Below are positions 7,205 to 12,937 of a stretch of 12,937 nucleotides of DNA, in pieces. This DNA is from an uncultured Bacilli bacterium (lineage in GTDB: Bacteria; Bacillota_I; Bacilli_A; RFN20; CAG-826). Where the stretch lies: contig CAKPJO010000027.1 of the NCBI GenBank assembly GCA_934162685.1, positions 1 to 12,937 on the forward strand. Reading direction: 5' to 3'. A program made the position numbers and the translations under genes. A model generated the notes under the pieces. The model did not search any database. It was not told the origin of the DNA and saw only the letters and a list, made by a program, of their open reading frames with translations. Positions within the stretch are counted from its first letter, which is position 1; the number at the start of each line of letters is the position of its first letter.

Positions 7205-7234
7205 TTTGCCTAAATATATACAATAACTTCCAAG
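7205..7234 (+). promoter_or_regulatory. Candidate diverged LytTR-type operator before the esterase gene
   Basis: TTTGCCTAA (7205-7213) and, 21 bases on, ACTTCCAAG (7226-7234) sit where a LytTR direct repeat would lie. The region aligns without gaps to the clear repeat before the GH3 gene: I count 25 identities over 38 bases (7205-7242 against 10650-10687), including the shared TACAAT in the spacer. A -10-like TATGTT occurs at 7256-7261, the same offset (51 bases from repeat start) as TATATT in the GH3 region. The second half-repeat is poor on its own. Confidence 0.4.
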
Positions 7235-7245
7235 CGTTTTAATAG

Positions 7246-7263
7246 TAAACATGATTATGTTTA
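7246..7263. repeat. Inverted repeat before the esterase gene
   Basis: TAAACAT (7246-7252), a GATT loop and ATGTTTA (7257-7263) form a perfect 7-bp inverted repeat ending nine bases before the ribosome binding site. It overlaps the presumed -10, so it could be an operator. It lacks a T run and is not a terminator. Confidence 0.5.
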
Positions 7264-7271
7264 AATTAAAA

Positions 7272-7278
7272 TGGAGGA
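7272..7278 (+). promoter_or_regulatory. Ribosome binding site fixing the esterase start at 7286
   Basis: TGGAGGA lies seven bases before ATG 7286. An in-frame ATG at 7271 overlaps this Shine-Dalgarno sequence and has none of its own, so translation almost certainly begins at 7286 (MNQIFVSKKK). Confidence 0.8.
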
Positions 7279-7285
7279 TATCGCC

Positions 7286-8563
7286 ATGAATCAAATATTT
7301 GTATCAAAGAAAAAAAGTGAAATTATTTCTTTAATTAATTTATGTGTTAATGTAATTGCTGCAGTAATTAATATTATTTTATATGCTTGCACTAAAGAAA
7401 TTAATTTGTTTTTAACAATGTTTTTTATTAATATTGCCATACTTTTATTAACATTTATTGCTTATAAAACAAAGTTATCTATTTTATTAATTGGTTCAGG
7501 AGTGGCAATGGTAGTTTTGCATTCACTTACTAACTATGGCACCATGACTTTTTCTTATGCTTATTTAATTGGCGCAATTTTATTATTTGTTGGTGCAGTT
7601 ATACAAACAATTTTTCAAATTCTAGAAAAAGAAAAGCCGCAAATAAAAGGTGTGCCCGCAATTGTAGCATTTTTAATAATTGCACTAGGATTTTCTAGCT
7701 TTTATATTGCTGAATTAAAAATAGGTGCTAATCGCCGAGTTGTTCAACATGAAACTTGGAATGTGCCTTCTTTTATTGATAAAAAAGAAAATGAAAAACA
7801 AGGTGAAGTAAAAGAACTTATTTATAAAACAAAGGCTTACGCTACTGATAATAGAGAAGTAACTAAAAAAGCTAATGTTTATTTACCATATGATTATTCT
7901 AGTGAAAATAAATATGACATATTATATTTGATGCACGGAACTGGCGATAATGAAGATTACTGGTTAAAAAAGAATCGTAATAATAAAGTAATGCTTGATA
8001 ATTTAATAGCAGGAAATTATATTAAGCCATTAATTGTTGTTACACCGACATTTTATGTAGAAAATGACCATGAAAATGATTTAGATCAACTTACATACTC
8101 TTTCAAATATGAATTAAGAAATGACTTAATGGTTGCGGTAGAATCCACATATTCAACATACGCTAATTCTACTAGTGATGAAGATTTTATTTTAAGCCGT
8201 GATCATCGTGCTTTTGCTGGCTTAAGTAGAGGCGGAGTTACAATGTATCATTCTGTACTGTGCGAATCTTTAGATTATTTTTCTTATTTTGGCGCTTTTA
8301 GTGGCTCTAGAACAAGTGGTAAAGAATTAGTAACTGCTATTCAAAAAGAAGAATTTAAAGATTATTCAATTAATTATTTATATGCCTCAGCGGGAACTTT
8401 GGACTTTGCTCTTCCAAGTCAAATAAAAGATTATCGCGAACAAATTAAAATGGAAGATAGGCTAAATGATGAAAATACTTCTTTTGATGTTACTCCATTT
8501 AAAAGACATTCAAGTGCCAATTGGCATTTAAATCTATATAATTTCTTACAATTGATTTTTTAA
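7286..8563 (+). CDS. Membrane-anchored CE1-type esterase (five membrane helices plus alpha/beta-hydrolase domain)
   Basis: The 425-residue product has two parts. The N-terminal third holds about five membrane helices (near 13-35, 40-60, 64-82, 90-113 and 122-142). With the KKK at 8-10 inside, this places the rest outside the cell. After a linker, an alpha/beta-hydrolase of the putative esterase/feruloyl esterase (CE1, XynZ-like) family begins: ANVYLPYDY (197-204), LYLMHGTGDNEDYW (213-226) for the oxyanion region, GLSRGG with nucleophile Ser314, GTLD with Asp373 and FKRHSSANWHLNLYNFLQ with His408. The last segment aligns with the HDFNVWKPGLWNFLQ ending of clostridial feruloyl esterase domains. 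It should cleave ester decorations, such as acetyl or feruloyl groups, from a glycan; the substrate is not determined. A multi-helix anchor on a CE1 domain is unusual. A LytTR-like site upstream links it to the regulator genes that follow. Confidence 0.82.
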   Translation: MNQIFVSKKKSEIISLINLCVNVIAAVINIILYACTKEINLFLTMFFINIAILLLTFIAYKTKLSILLIGSGVAMVVLHSLTNYGTMTFSYAYLIGAILLFVGAVIQTIFQILEKEKPQIKGVPAIVAFLIIALGFSSFYIAELKIGANRRVVQHETWNVPSFIDKKENEKQGEVKELIYKTKAYATDNREVTKKANVYLPYDYSSENKYDILYLMHGTGDNEDYWLKKNRNNKVMLDNLIAGNYIKPLIVVTPTFYVENDHENDLDQLTYSFKYELRNDLMVAVESTYSTYANSTSDEDFILSRDHRAFAGLSRGGVTMYHSVLCESLDYFSYFGAFSGSRTSGKELVTAIQKEEFKDYSINYLYASAGTLDFALPSQIKDYREQIKMEDRLNDENTSFDVTPFKRHSSANWHLNLYNFLQLIF

Positions 8564-8567
8564 TAAT

Positions 8568-8596
8568 TAGTATTAAGGAAAATTTAATGTTAAAAT
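8568..8596 (+). promoter_or_regulatory. Probable promoter of the two-component operon
   Basis: An extended -10, TGT-TAAAAT (8588-8596), is identical to that of the 6539 lipoprotein gene. At 17 bases upstream the -35 match is poor (TTAGTA, 8568-8573), as is common with extended -10 promoters. The predicted start is about 8603, at the ribosome binding site AGGAG (8603-8607). Readthrough from the esterase gene is also possible, since no terminator lies between them. Confidence 0.4.
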
Positions 8597-8616
8597 AGAA
8601 ATAGGAGAAAGCAACG

Positions 8617-9333
8617 ATGATTAGAATAGCAATTGTTGAAGATGAAGAAAAATATAAGAAGCAATTAATTGATTGCTTTGAAAAATATAGTAAAGACAAT
8701 AATATTCAAATTTCTTATGATTCATTTAATAATGGATTAGATTTTGTTGAACAGTTTCATTCTAATTATGATGTAATTTTCTTTGATATTGAAATGCCTC
8801 TTATGAATGGTATGGAAGCCGCAAGAAAAATAAGAAGTATTGACCAAGCAGTAGAAATTATATTCGTTACACGTTTAACTAATTATGCTGTTGACGGCTA
8901 TGAGGTCGAAGCTTTTGATTATATATTAAAGCCAATTAACTATATTAGTTTTTCTTTAAAACTAAATCGACTTGTTAAAAAAATAAATAATAAGCAAGGA
9001 AAATCATTTGTTTTTTCAATTAAAGTTGGAGAAAAGATAAAAATACTTCAAGATTCTATTTTATATTTTGAAAGTAATAATCATTATGTGACTATAGTTA
9101 CTACAAGCAAAAATTATGAAGTAAGAAATACTATTAAAAATATTGCTATGGATTTAAATGATTCAACATTCGCTCAATGTGGTAAGAGTTATTTAATAAA
9201 TATGCAACATATTAGTTCAATTGTAGATAATATTGTTTATCTTGATAATGGAGAGCAACTTCCTATTTCAAGAGCTTATCATAAAAATTTTGTTGACGAG
9301 TTTACTAAGTTTTTTGCTAATGGGAGGTATTAA
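8617..9333 (+). CDS. Response regulator with receiver and LytTR DNA-binding domains
   Basis: The 238-residue product has a receiver domain (1-120): acidic pocket E8-D9, phospho-acceptor Asp57 in YDVIFFDIEMPLMNG, Thr85 and Lys105 in ILKP. A LytTR DNA-binding domain follows (about 133-232), with IKVGEKIKILQDSILYFESNNHYVTI and the late FAQCGKSYLINMQHISSI...LPISRAYHKNF pattern. This is the AgrA/LytR/VirR class, which binds paired 9-bp direct repeats two helical turns apart. Such a pair occurs 1.3 kb downstream, before the GH3 gene. The start has AGGAG (8603-8607) nine bases upstream. The stop is seven bases before the kinase ATG, so the two genes form a two-component operon. Confidence 0.92.
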   Translation: MIRIAIVEDEEKYKKQLIDCFEKYSKDNNIQISYDSFNNGLDFVEQFHSNYDVIFFDIEMPLMNGMEAARKIRSIDQAVEIIFVTRLTNYAVDGYEVEAFDYILKPINYISFSLKLNRLVKKINNKQGKSFVFSIKVGEKIKILQDSILYFESNNHYVTIVTTSKNYEVRNTIKNIAMDLNDSTFAQCGKSYLINMQHISSIVDNIVYLDNGEQLPISRAYHKNFVDEFTKFFANGRY

Positions 9334-9340
9334 ATTTTAA

Positions 9341-10648
9341 ATGTTTTTAAAATCTTTTAAGGAATATATCCCGTTAATAGCATATTTTGTACAAATTTTT
9401 CTAGCAAATTTATTATTTTTTGTAATGCTTAAAAAAAGGAAACATTTTGCTTTAAGGTTTAGTATTGGCTCTATTTTATCATTAGGAATTTTCTTGTTAT
9501 TAGCGCCAGTAGTATCTAAGTTGTTACAAGGATTTATTGTAGGAGGAAGAACAACTTTATCATTTTTGATCTTATTATGTTTATTTTATTGTTGCTTTGA
9601 TAGAAATTTTGTTGATACATTATATTGTTCTATTGCCGCTATACTAGCACAAAATATGGGCGCAAATATGTATGATATTTTCCGTGGCCTTTTAAAACTA
9701 GAAGGATATCAACCATTAAGTATTTATATGTTCATATCATTTATATTTATTTATGTTTTAACATGGTTATTATGTGCTCGTAAATTAAAAGATTTAGAAG
9801 ATATTGCAGCAAACAAAATTGTAACTTTAATTGTTGTTGTAGCTTCTTATTTCTTAGTTTGTGTATTCTTTATGAAGATTTCTGAGTATTTTACAAGTAA
9901 AGATGAAATGTTTATTTATTGCCACTTAATTATTTTAGTATGTGACTTCTTTGCTTTATTTATTATGTTTAGTGATTTAAAAAAGCGTTATTTAATAACA
10001 GAAAACATGCTTATTGATCAAATGATGGAAGATACAAAAAAGAGGTATAAATTAGAATCCCAAACAGTGGAAATGATTAATATTAAATGTCATGATTTAA
10101 AACATCGTTTAGATAATTTACACACAAATGATGAAGAAGATGATAAAGCATTAGAAGAAGTTAAACAATCAATTATGATTTATGAATCAATTGCCAAAAC
10201 TGGAAATCCAGTTACGGATTTAATTATTTCTAATAAGTCATTGATTTGTGAAAAAAATGATATTGTATTTACTTACCATATCGATGGTAAGGCTATTTCA
10301 TTTATGCATAAAACTGATATTTCGGCATTATTTGGAAATATTATTGATAATGCAATTGAGTATTTAAGCAAAGTCGAGCCAAAAGAAAACCGAGTATTAA
10401 ATATGAACGTGTTTTTAAATAAAAGAACAGTAGGAATGCATATAGAAAACTTTTGTGACCGCAAAATAGAATTTAAAGATGGGTTACCATTATCTACAAA
10501 AAATGATGCTTTTTACCATGGGTTTGGTACAAAGAGCATGAAATATATTGTTAATAAATATCATGGGAATATGATAATAGCTAATAAGGATAATTTGTAT
10601 ACAATTGATATAATGATGCCTTTACAAGAAAAGAGCAATAAAATCTAA
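9341..10648 (+). CDS. AgrC-like GHKL sensor histidine kinase
   Basis: The 435-residue product has six to seven membrane helices (about 9-30, 38-58, 72-86, 92-111, 126-146, 160-180 and 190-211), a cytoplasmic dimerisation helix, and a GHKL ATPase domain. The H-box is INIKCHDLKHRL with phospho-acceptor His251; the N-box is FGNIIDNAIEYL (N333, N337) and the G-box HGFGTKSMKYIV (393-404). This is the HPK10/AgrC group, whose members often sense peptides through the membrane part. No pheromone precursor or AgrB-type processing gene is in the window, so the signal is unknown. It should phosphorylate the adjacent LytTR regulator. The nearest ribosome binding site, GGGAGG (9322-9327), is 13 bases before the ATG, which is a long spacing, with no better start in frame; expression may be lower than that of the regulator. 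Confidence 0.9.
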   Translation: MFLKSFKEYIPLIAYFVQIFLANLLFFVMLKKRKHFALRFSIGSILSLGIFLLLAPVVSKLLQGFIVGGRTTLSFLILLCLFYCCFDRNFVDTLYCSIAAILAQNMGANMYDIFRGLLKLEGYQPLSIYMFISFIFIYVLTWLLCARKLKDLEDIAANKIVTLIVVVASYFLVCVFFMKISEYFTSKDEMFIYCHLIILVCDFFALFIMFSDLKKRYLITENMLIDQMMEDTKKRYKLESQTVEMINIKCHDLKHRLDNLHTNDEEDDKALEEVKQSIMIYESIAKTGNPVTDLIISNKSLICEKNDIVFTYHIDGKAISFMHKTDISALFGNIIDNAIEYLSKVEPKENRVLNMNVFLNKRTVGMHIENFCDRKIEFKDGLPLSTKNDAFYHGFGTKSMKYIVNKYHGNMIIANKDNLYTIDIMMPLQEKSNKI

Positions 10649-10649
10649 C

Positions 10650-10679
10650 TTCGCCAAAATAAGTACAATTTTCGCCAAA
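10650..10679 (+). promoter_or_regulatory. LytTR-type operator: two perfect 9-bp direct repeats before the GH3 gene
   Basis: TTCGCCAAA at 10650-10658 recurs exactly at 10671-10679, with a 12-base spacer and a 21-base start-to-start distance. This is the geometry known for AgrA, VirR, ComE and other LytTR regulators. The repeat begins two bases after the kinase stop codon and ends 21 bases before a -10-like TATATT. It is probably bound by the regulator at 8617-9333. Confidence 0.75.
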
Positions 10680-10686
10680 CACGTTA

Positions 10687-10700
10687 AGAAAGCGCTTACT
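10687..10700. promoter_or_regulatory. cre-like palindrome in the GH3 promoter
   Basis: AGAAAGCGCTTACT matches the catabolite-responsive element consensus TGWNANCGNTNWCA at 8 of its 10 defined positions and has a perfect AAGCGCTT core (10690-10697). It lies between the LytTR repeats and the -10, so binding of CcpA or another LacI-family protein should repress the gene. The binding protein is not encoded here. Confidence 0.5.
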
Positions 10701-10706
10701 TATATT
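10701..10706 (+). promoter_or_regulatory. Probable -10 box of the GH3 gene
   Basis: TATATT matches TATAAT in five of six positions. The place for a -35 box (around 10678-10683) holds AACACG, with no match, as expected for a promoter that needs an activator bound just upstream. The predicted start, about 10713, gives a leader of roughly 40 bases. Confidence 0.45.
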
Positions 10707-10722
10707 ATATTCTTCTTACAAA

Positions 10723-10738
10723 GCGAGTTTTAACTTGC
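10723..10738 (+). repeat. Small inverted repeat in the GH3 leader
   Basis: GCGAGTT (10723-10729), a two-base centre and AACTTGC (10732-10738) are complementary apart from one G-T pair. The element ends four bases before the ribosome binding site. It could be an operator or a leader structure; a two-base centre makes a stable RNA hairpin of full length unlikely. Confidence 0.4.
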
Positions 10739-10752
10739 AAATAGGAGGAATT

Positions 10753-12937
10753 ATGAAGACTAAATCAATAGGTAAACTTGGTGCATGGCGTGCAGTAGCG
10801 TCAGTTTCAACAATTGTCTTATTGCTTTCAATTGGTGGAACAACTGTAACTAATGAATGGTCAGGTTATATTAACAAAATGCTTAATATTAACAATACCA
10901 AAATCGTTACTGATGAAAATGCAAATGAAGATCCAATTCATTTTAAATCAAGTTTTTCAAACCACTTAGACGTTATGAATAATGCACGTAAAGTGGCAAA
11001 ACAAGTTCAAGCTGAAGGCACAGTATTAATGAAAAATGATAATAATGCCTTACCTTTAGCAAAAGGAGCAAAAGTTACTTTCTTATCTTATTCTACTGCT
11101 GAAATACTTTATGGTAGTTCAGGCTCTGGAGGTATTACACCAGAAGGAGGTCGCTTACAAGATTTAATTACTGCTTGTAAAAACGATAACAAATTAGATA
11201 TGAATATGACTGCCTACAATTTCTATAAAGAAAAATATGATGCAAAAGTAGGATTTACCGAATCAAAAGGTTGGGGCGGAACAACAATGAAATTCCGTAA
11301 TTTAAAGAAAGCTACGGAAATTGCTGCAAGTGAATTCACAGAAGAAATGACTAATAGTTTCAATGAATATAATGATGCAGCAATATTTGTTTTATCTAGA
11401 ACAGGTGGAGAAGGTAGCGATTTATCAGCGGGAACTGATAAATATTTAGCTATCACTGATGAAGAAAAATCTGTTTTGGAAGCTATGAAAAATGGACCAT
11501 TCAAGAAAAGAATTGTTCTAGTTAATACATTCAATGCAGTTGAATTAGGATTTCTAGATCAATACAACATTGATGCTTGCTTATATATTGGTGGTACAGG
11601 TGAAGTGGGATTAGATGCTGTTACAGATATTATTGTTGGCAAAATTTGCCCAAGTGGTAAATTAGCGGATACTTATGCATATGATTCATATTCATCGCCA
11701 GCAATGCAAAATTTTGGTGATTATACATTTAATAATGCTGATCAAATTAATAATGCTGATTCTAGAAAATATGTAATGTATAACGAAGGAATTTATGTTG
11801 GATATCGCTATTATGAAACAAGATATGAAGATAGTGTCTTAGGAAAAGGCAAGGCTAATTCTTCAAAAGGAAGCTTTAAAGGCGCCACATGGAACTACGC
11901 TAACGAAGTGCAATTTCCATTTGGATATGGTTTATCTTATGCTGATTTAAAACAAGAATTAGTATCTTCTTCTTTAGATTGGAAAGCTAAAAAAGCAACA
12001 TTTACAGTTAAAGTTACTAATAGTTCATCAATTGATGCTTTAGATACTATTGAAGTTTATGCTCAAACACCTTATGTCGCTGGTGGATTAGAAAAATCTG
12101 CTATCCAATTATGTGGATTTGAAAAAGTAGAAGTAAAAGCTAATGATTCTACGACTGCAACAGTGGAAGTAGAATTACGCGATATTGCTTCTTATGATAA
12201 TATCAACCACAAAACATATGTTATGGATAAAGGAGATTATTACTTTGCAATTGGTAATGGCGTTCATGATGCCTTAAACAACATTCTTGAAAAGAAAGGC
12301 GTTAACGCAACTCAAAAAGAAGCAATGGTTGGAGAAGGAAACGCTAAGAATGCTGTTAAATATGTAAAATCAACATTTGATGCTGAAGAATATATGGCTA
12401 GTGAAACTAAAACAAAAATCACTAATCAATTTGATGATGCTGATGTTAATAACTATTTAGATGATTCTAATAAAGTAACTTACTTATCTCGAAACGATTG
12501 GGACAAGACTTGGCCTAAATCAATGGTGGGATTTAACGCTAGTGAAAGAATGATTACTATGGCAAATTCCTACTATTCTAGTGATAATAAAGGACAAGGA
12601 ACATTACCTTCTGCTTATACAAAAGAAACTGATGGCAAAAAAGTTACTTTAGGTGCAGAAAAGAAATATACTGTGGCGATGATGATTGGCGCTGACTATG
12701 ATGACCCTAACTGGGATGCTTTATTAGACCAATTAACAAAACAAGATTATTTAGATTCTACTTCTCAAGGTAGAAAGCCACTTGAAAGTGTCGGTATGCC
12801 TGCTACTACAGCAGTAGATGGTCCAGCAGCATGGACAAAATCTAATTATATTGAAGATTACACAAATCAATATAATGCTGACAAAGTTAAAAAGACTACA
12901 GATTTAACAGTTTTATATCCAACAGAAACAGTTATGG
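10753..12937 (+). CDS. Membrane-anchored glycoside hydrolase family 3 with permuted domain order (3' end cut by window)
   Basis: The frame starts at ATG 10753, four bases after AGGAGGAA (10743-10750), and stays open to the window end, giving 728 codons. A hydrophobic segment (about 13-32, WRAVASVSTIVLLLSIGG) acts as signal anchor. The alpha/beta domain that is C-terminal in classical GH3 enzymes comes first: AEGTVLMKNDNNALPL (about 86-101), SRTGGEGSDLSAG (215-227) and YNEGIYVGYRYYET (about 347-360). FPFGYGLSYADL (388-399) then leads into a fibronectin III-like region. Only after that does the TIM-barrel domain begin: LLDQLTKQDYLD (657-668) and VGMPATTAVDGPAAW with Asp689. The nucleophile Asp lies beyond the window. 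Permuted GH3 beta-glucosidases of this order are known from Ruminococcus and Butyrivibrio. Exo-acting beta-glycosidase activity is expected; the sugar specificity is not readable. The upstream LytTR repeats and cre-like site suggest regulated expression. Confidence 0.88.
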   Translation, partial: MKTKSIGKLGAWRAVASVSTIVLLLSIGGTTVTNEWSGYINKMLNINNTKIVTDENANEDPIHFKSSFSNHLDVMNNARKVAKQVQAEGTVLMKNDNNALPLAKGAKVTFLSYSTAEILYGSSGSGGITPEGGRLQDLITACKNDNKLDMNMTAYNFYKEKYDAKVGFTESKGWGGTTMKFRNLKKATEIAASEFTEEMTNSFNEYNDAAIFVLSRTGGEGSDLSAGTDKYLAITDEEKSVLEAMKNGPFKKRIVLVNTFNAVELGFLDQYNIDACLYIGGTGEVGLDAVTDIIVGKICPSGKLADTYAYDSYSSPAMQNFGDYTFNNADQINNADSRKYVMYNEGIYVGYRYYETRYEDSVLGKGKANSSKGSFKGATWNYANEVQFPFGYGLSYADLKQELVSSSLDWKAKKATFTVKVTNSSSIDALDTIEVYAQTPYVAGGLEKSAIQLCGFEKVEVKANDSTTATVEVELRDIASYDNINHKTYVMDKGDYYFAIGNGVHDALNNILEKKGVNATQKEAMVGEGNAKNAVKYVKSTFDAEEYMASETKTKITNQFDDADVNNYLDDSNKVTYLSRNDWDKTWPKSMVGFNASERMITMANSYYSSDNKGQGTLPSAYTKETDGKKVTLGAEKKYTVAMMIGADYDDPNWDALLDQLTKQDYLDSTSQGRKPLESVGMPATTAVDGPAAWTKSNYIEDYTNQYNADKVKKTTDLTVLYPTETVM
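11731..11760 (+). repeat. Short direct repeat inside the GH3 gene
   Basis: AATAATGCTGAT occurs at 11731-11742 and again at 11749-11760 (18-base period), encoding NNADQI-NNADS in a surface loop. It is a small in-frame duplication without apparent effect on the conserved motifs on either side. Confidence 0.7.

Noticed and set aside
8560..8576. TTAATA-ATTAG-TATTAA inverted repeat after the esterase gene as a terminator
   Set aside because: The stem has only A-T pairs and no following T run; it would not terminate transcription and is likely chance in AT-rich DNA.
8499..8699. Minus-strand open frame of 66 codons across the esterase/regulator junction
   Set aside because: It overlaps the ends of two well-supported genes and the regulator promoter, with no credible ribosome binding site; the hydrophobic protein is what AT-rich antisense sequence gives.
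10273..10464. Minus-strand open frame of 63 codons
   Set aside because: It lies wholly inside the GHKL ATPase domain of the kinase, which is clearly coding on the plus strand.
11223..11534. Minus-strand open frame of 103 codons
   Set aside because: It is antisense to the conserved GGEGSDL region of the GH3 gene; no start signals and no recognisable family.
1..12937. CRISPR array, tRNA/rRNA genes, insertion sequence or phage remnants
   Set aside because: No regularly spaced repeat array, no cloverleaf or rRNA-like stretch, no transposase or integrase motif and no terminal inverted repeats were seen on either strand.

Overview
The window is an AT-rich stretch from a low-GC member of the Bacillota. 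All genes read cleanly with TGA used as a stop (for example at 5581-5583). A murA gene implies a peptidoglycan wall, and there are lipoproteins with classic lipoboxes, strong AGGAGG-type ribosome binding sites and glycan-degrading enzymes. This fits a walled, gut-type Erysipelotrichia/RF39-like or related lineage rather than a true mollicute. That placement is inferred from gene content and composition. No rRNA, tRNA, insertion sequence, phage gene or CRISPR array is visible.

Layout. (1) 1-534 is the 3' end of a secreted M6-like metallopeptidase-type protein, closed by a long terminator hairpin at 568-613. (2) 738-6010 is a tightly packed plus-strand gene block: an anchored metallophosphoesterase of the DCR2/PAP28-29 type, a CmpB-type membrane protein, an RluA-family pseudouridine synthase, MurA, an SGNH-like lipoprotein that has lost its catalytic signatures, and an unknown all-helical protein. 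A terminator at the end of the pseudouridine synthase gene (3596-3621) probably splits the block in two. (3) 5992-6444 (minus) is a small four-helix membrane protein that converges on that block. It is divergent from an unknown lipoprotein at 6539-7195, and the two appear to share one palindromic -35 box. (4) 7286-12937 looks like a regulatory and glycan module: a five-helix membrane protein carrying a CE1 esterase domain, a LytTR response regulator, an AgrC-like GHKL histidine kinase, and a membrane-anchored GH3 glycosidase whose domains are in permuted order and whose 3' end is cut by the window edge.

How the genes may work together. Right before the GH3 gene there is a perfect 9-bp direct repeat, TTCGCCAAA, with a start-to-start distance of 21 bp. 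That is the geometry bound by LytTR-type response regulators. A diverged copy of the same element, alignable without gaps over 38 bases, lies before the esterase gene. The simplest reading is a local circuit: the sensor kinase phosphorylates the LytTR regulator, which switches on the surface esterase and the GH3 enzyme. A cre-like palindrome between the repeats and the -10 region of the GH3 gene suggests a second layer of carbon control. No pheromone gene (agrB/agrD type) accompanies the AgrC-like kinase here, so its signal is unknown.
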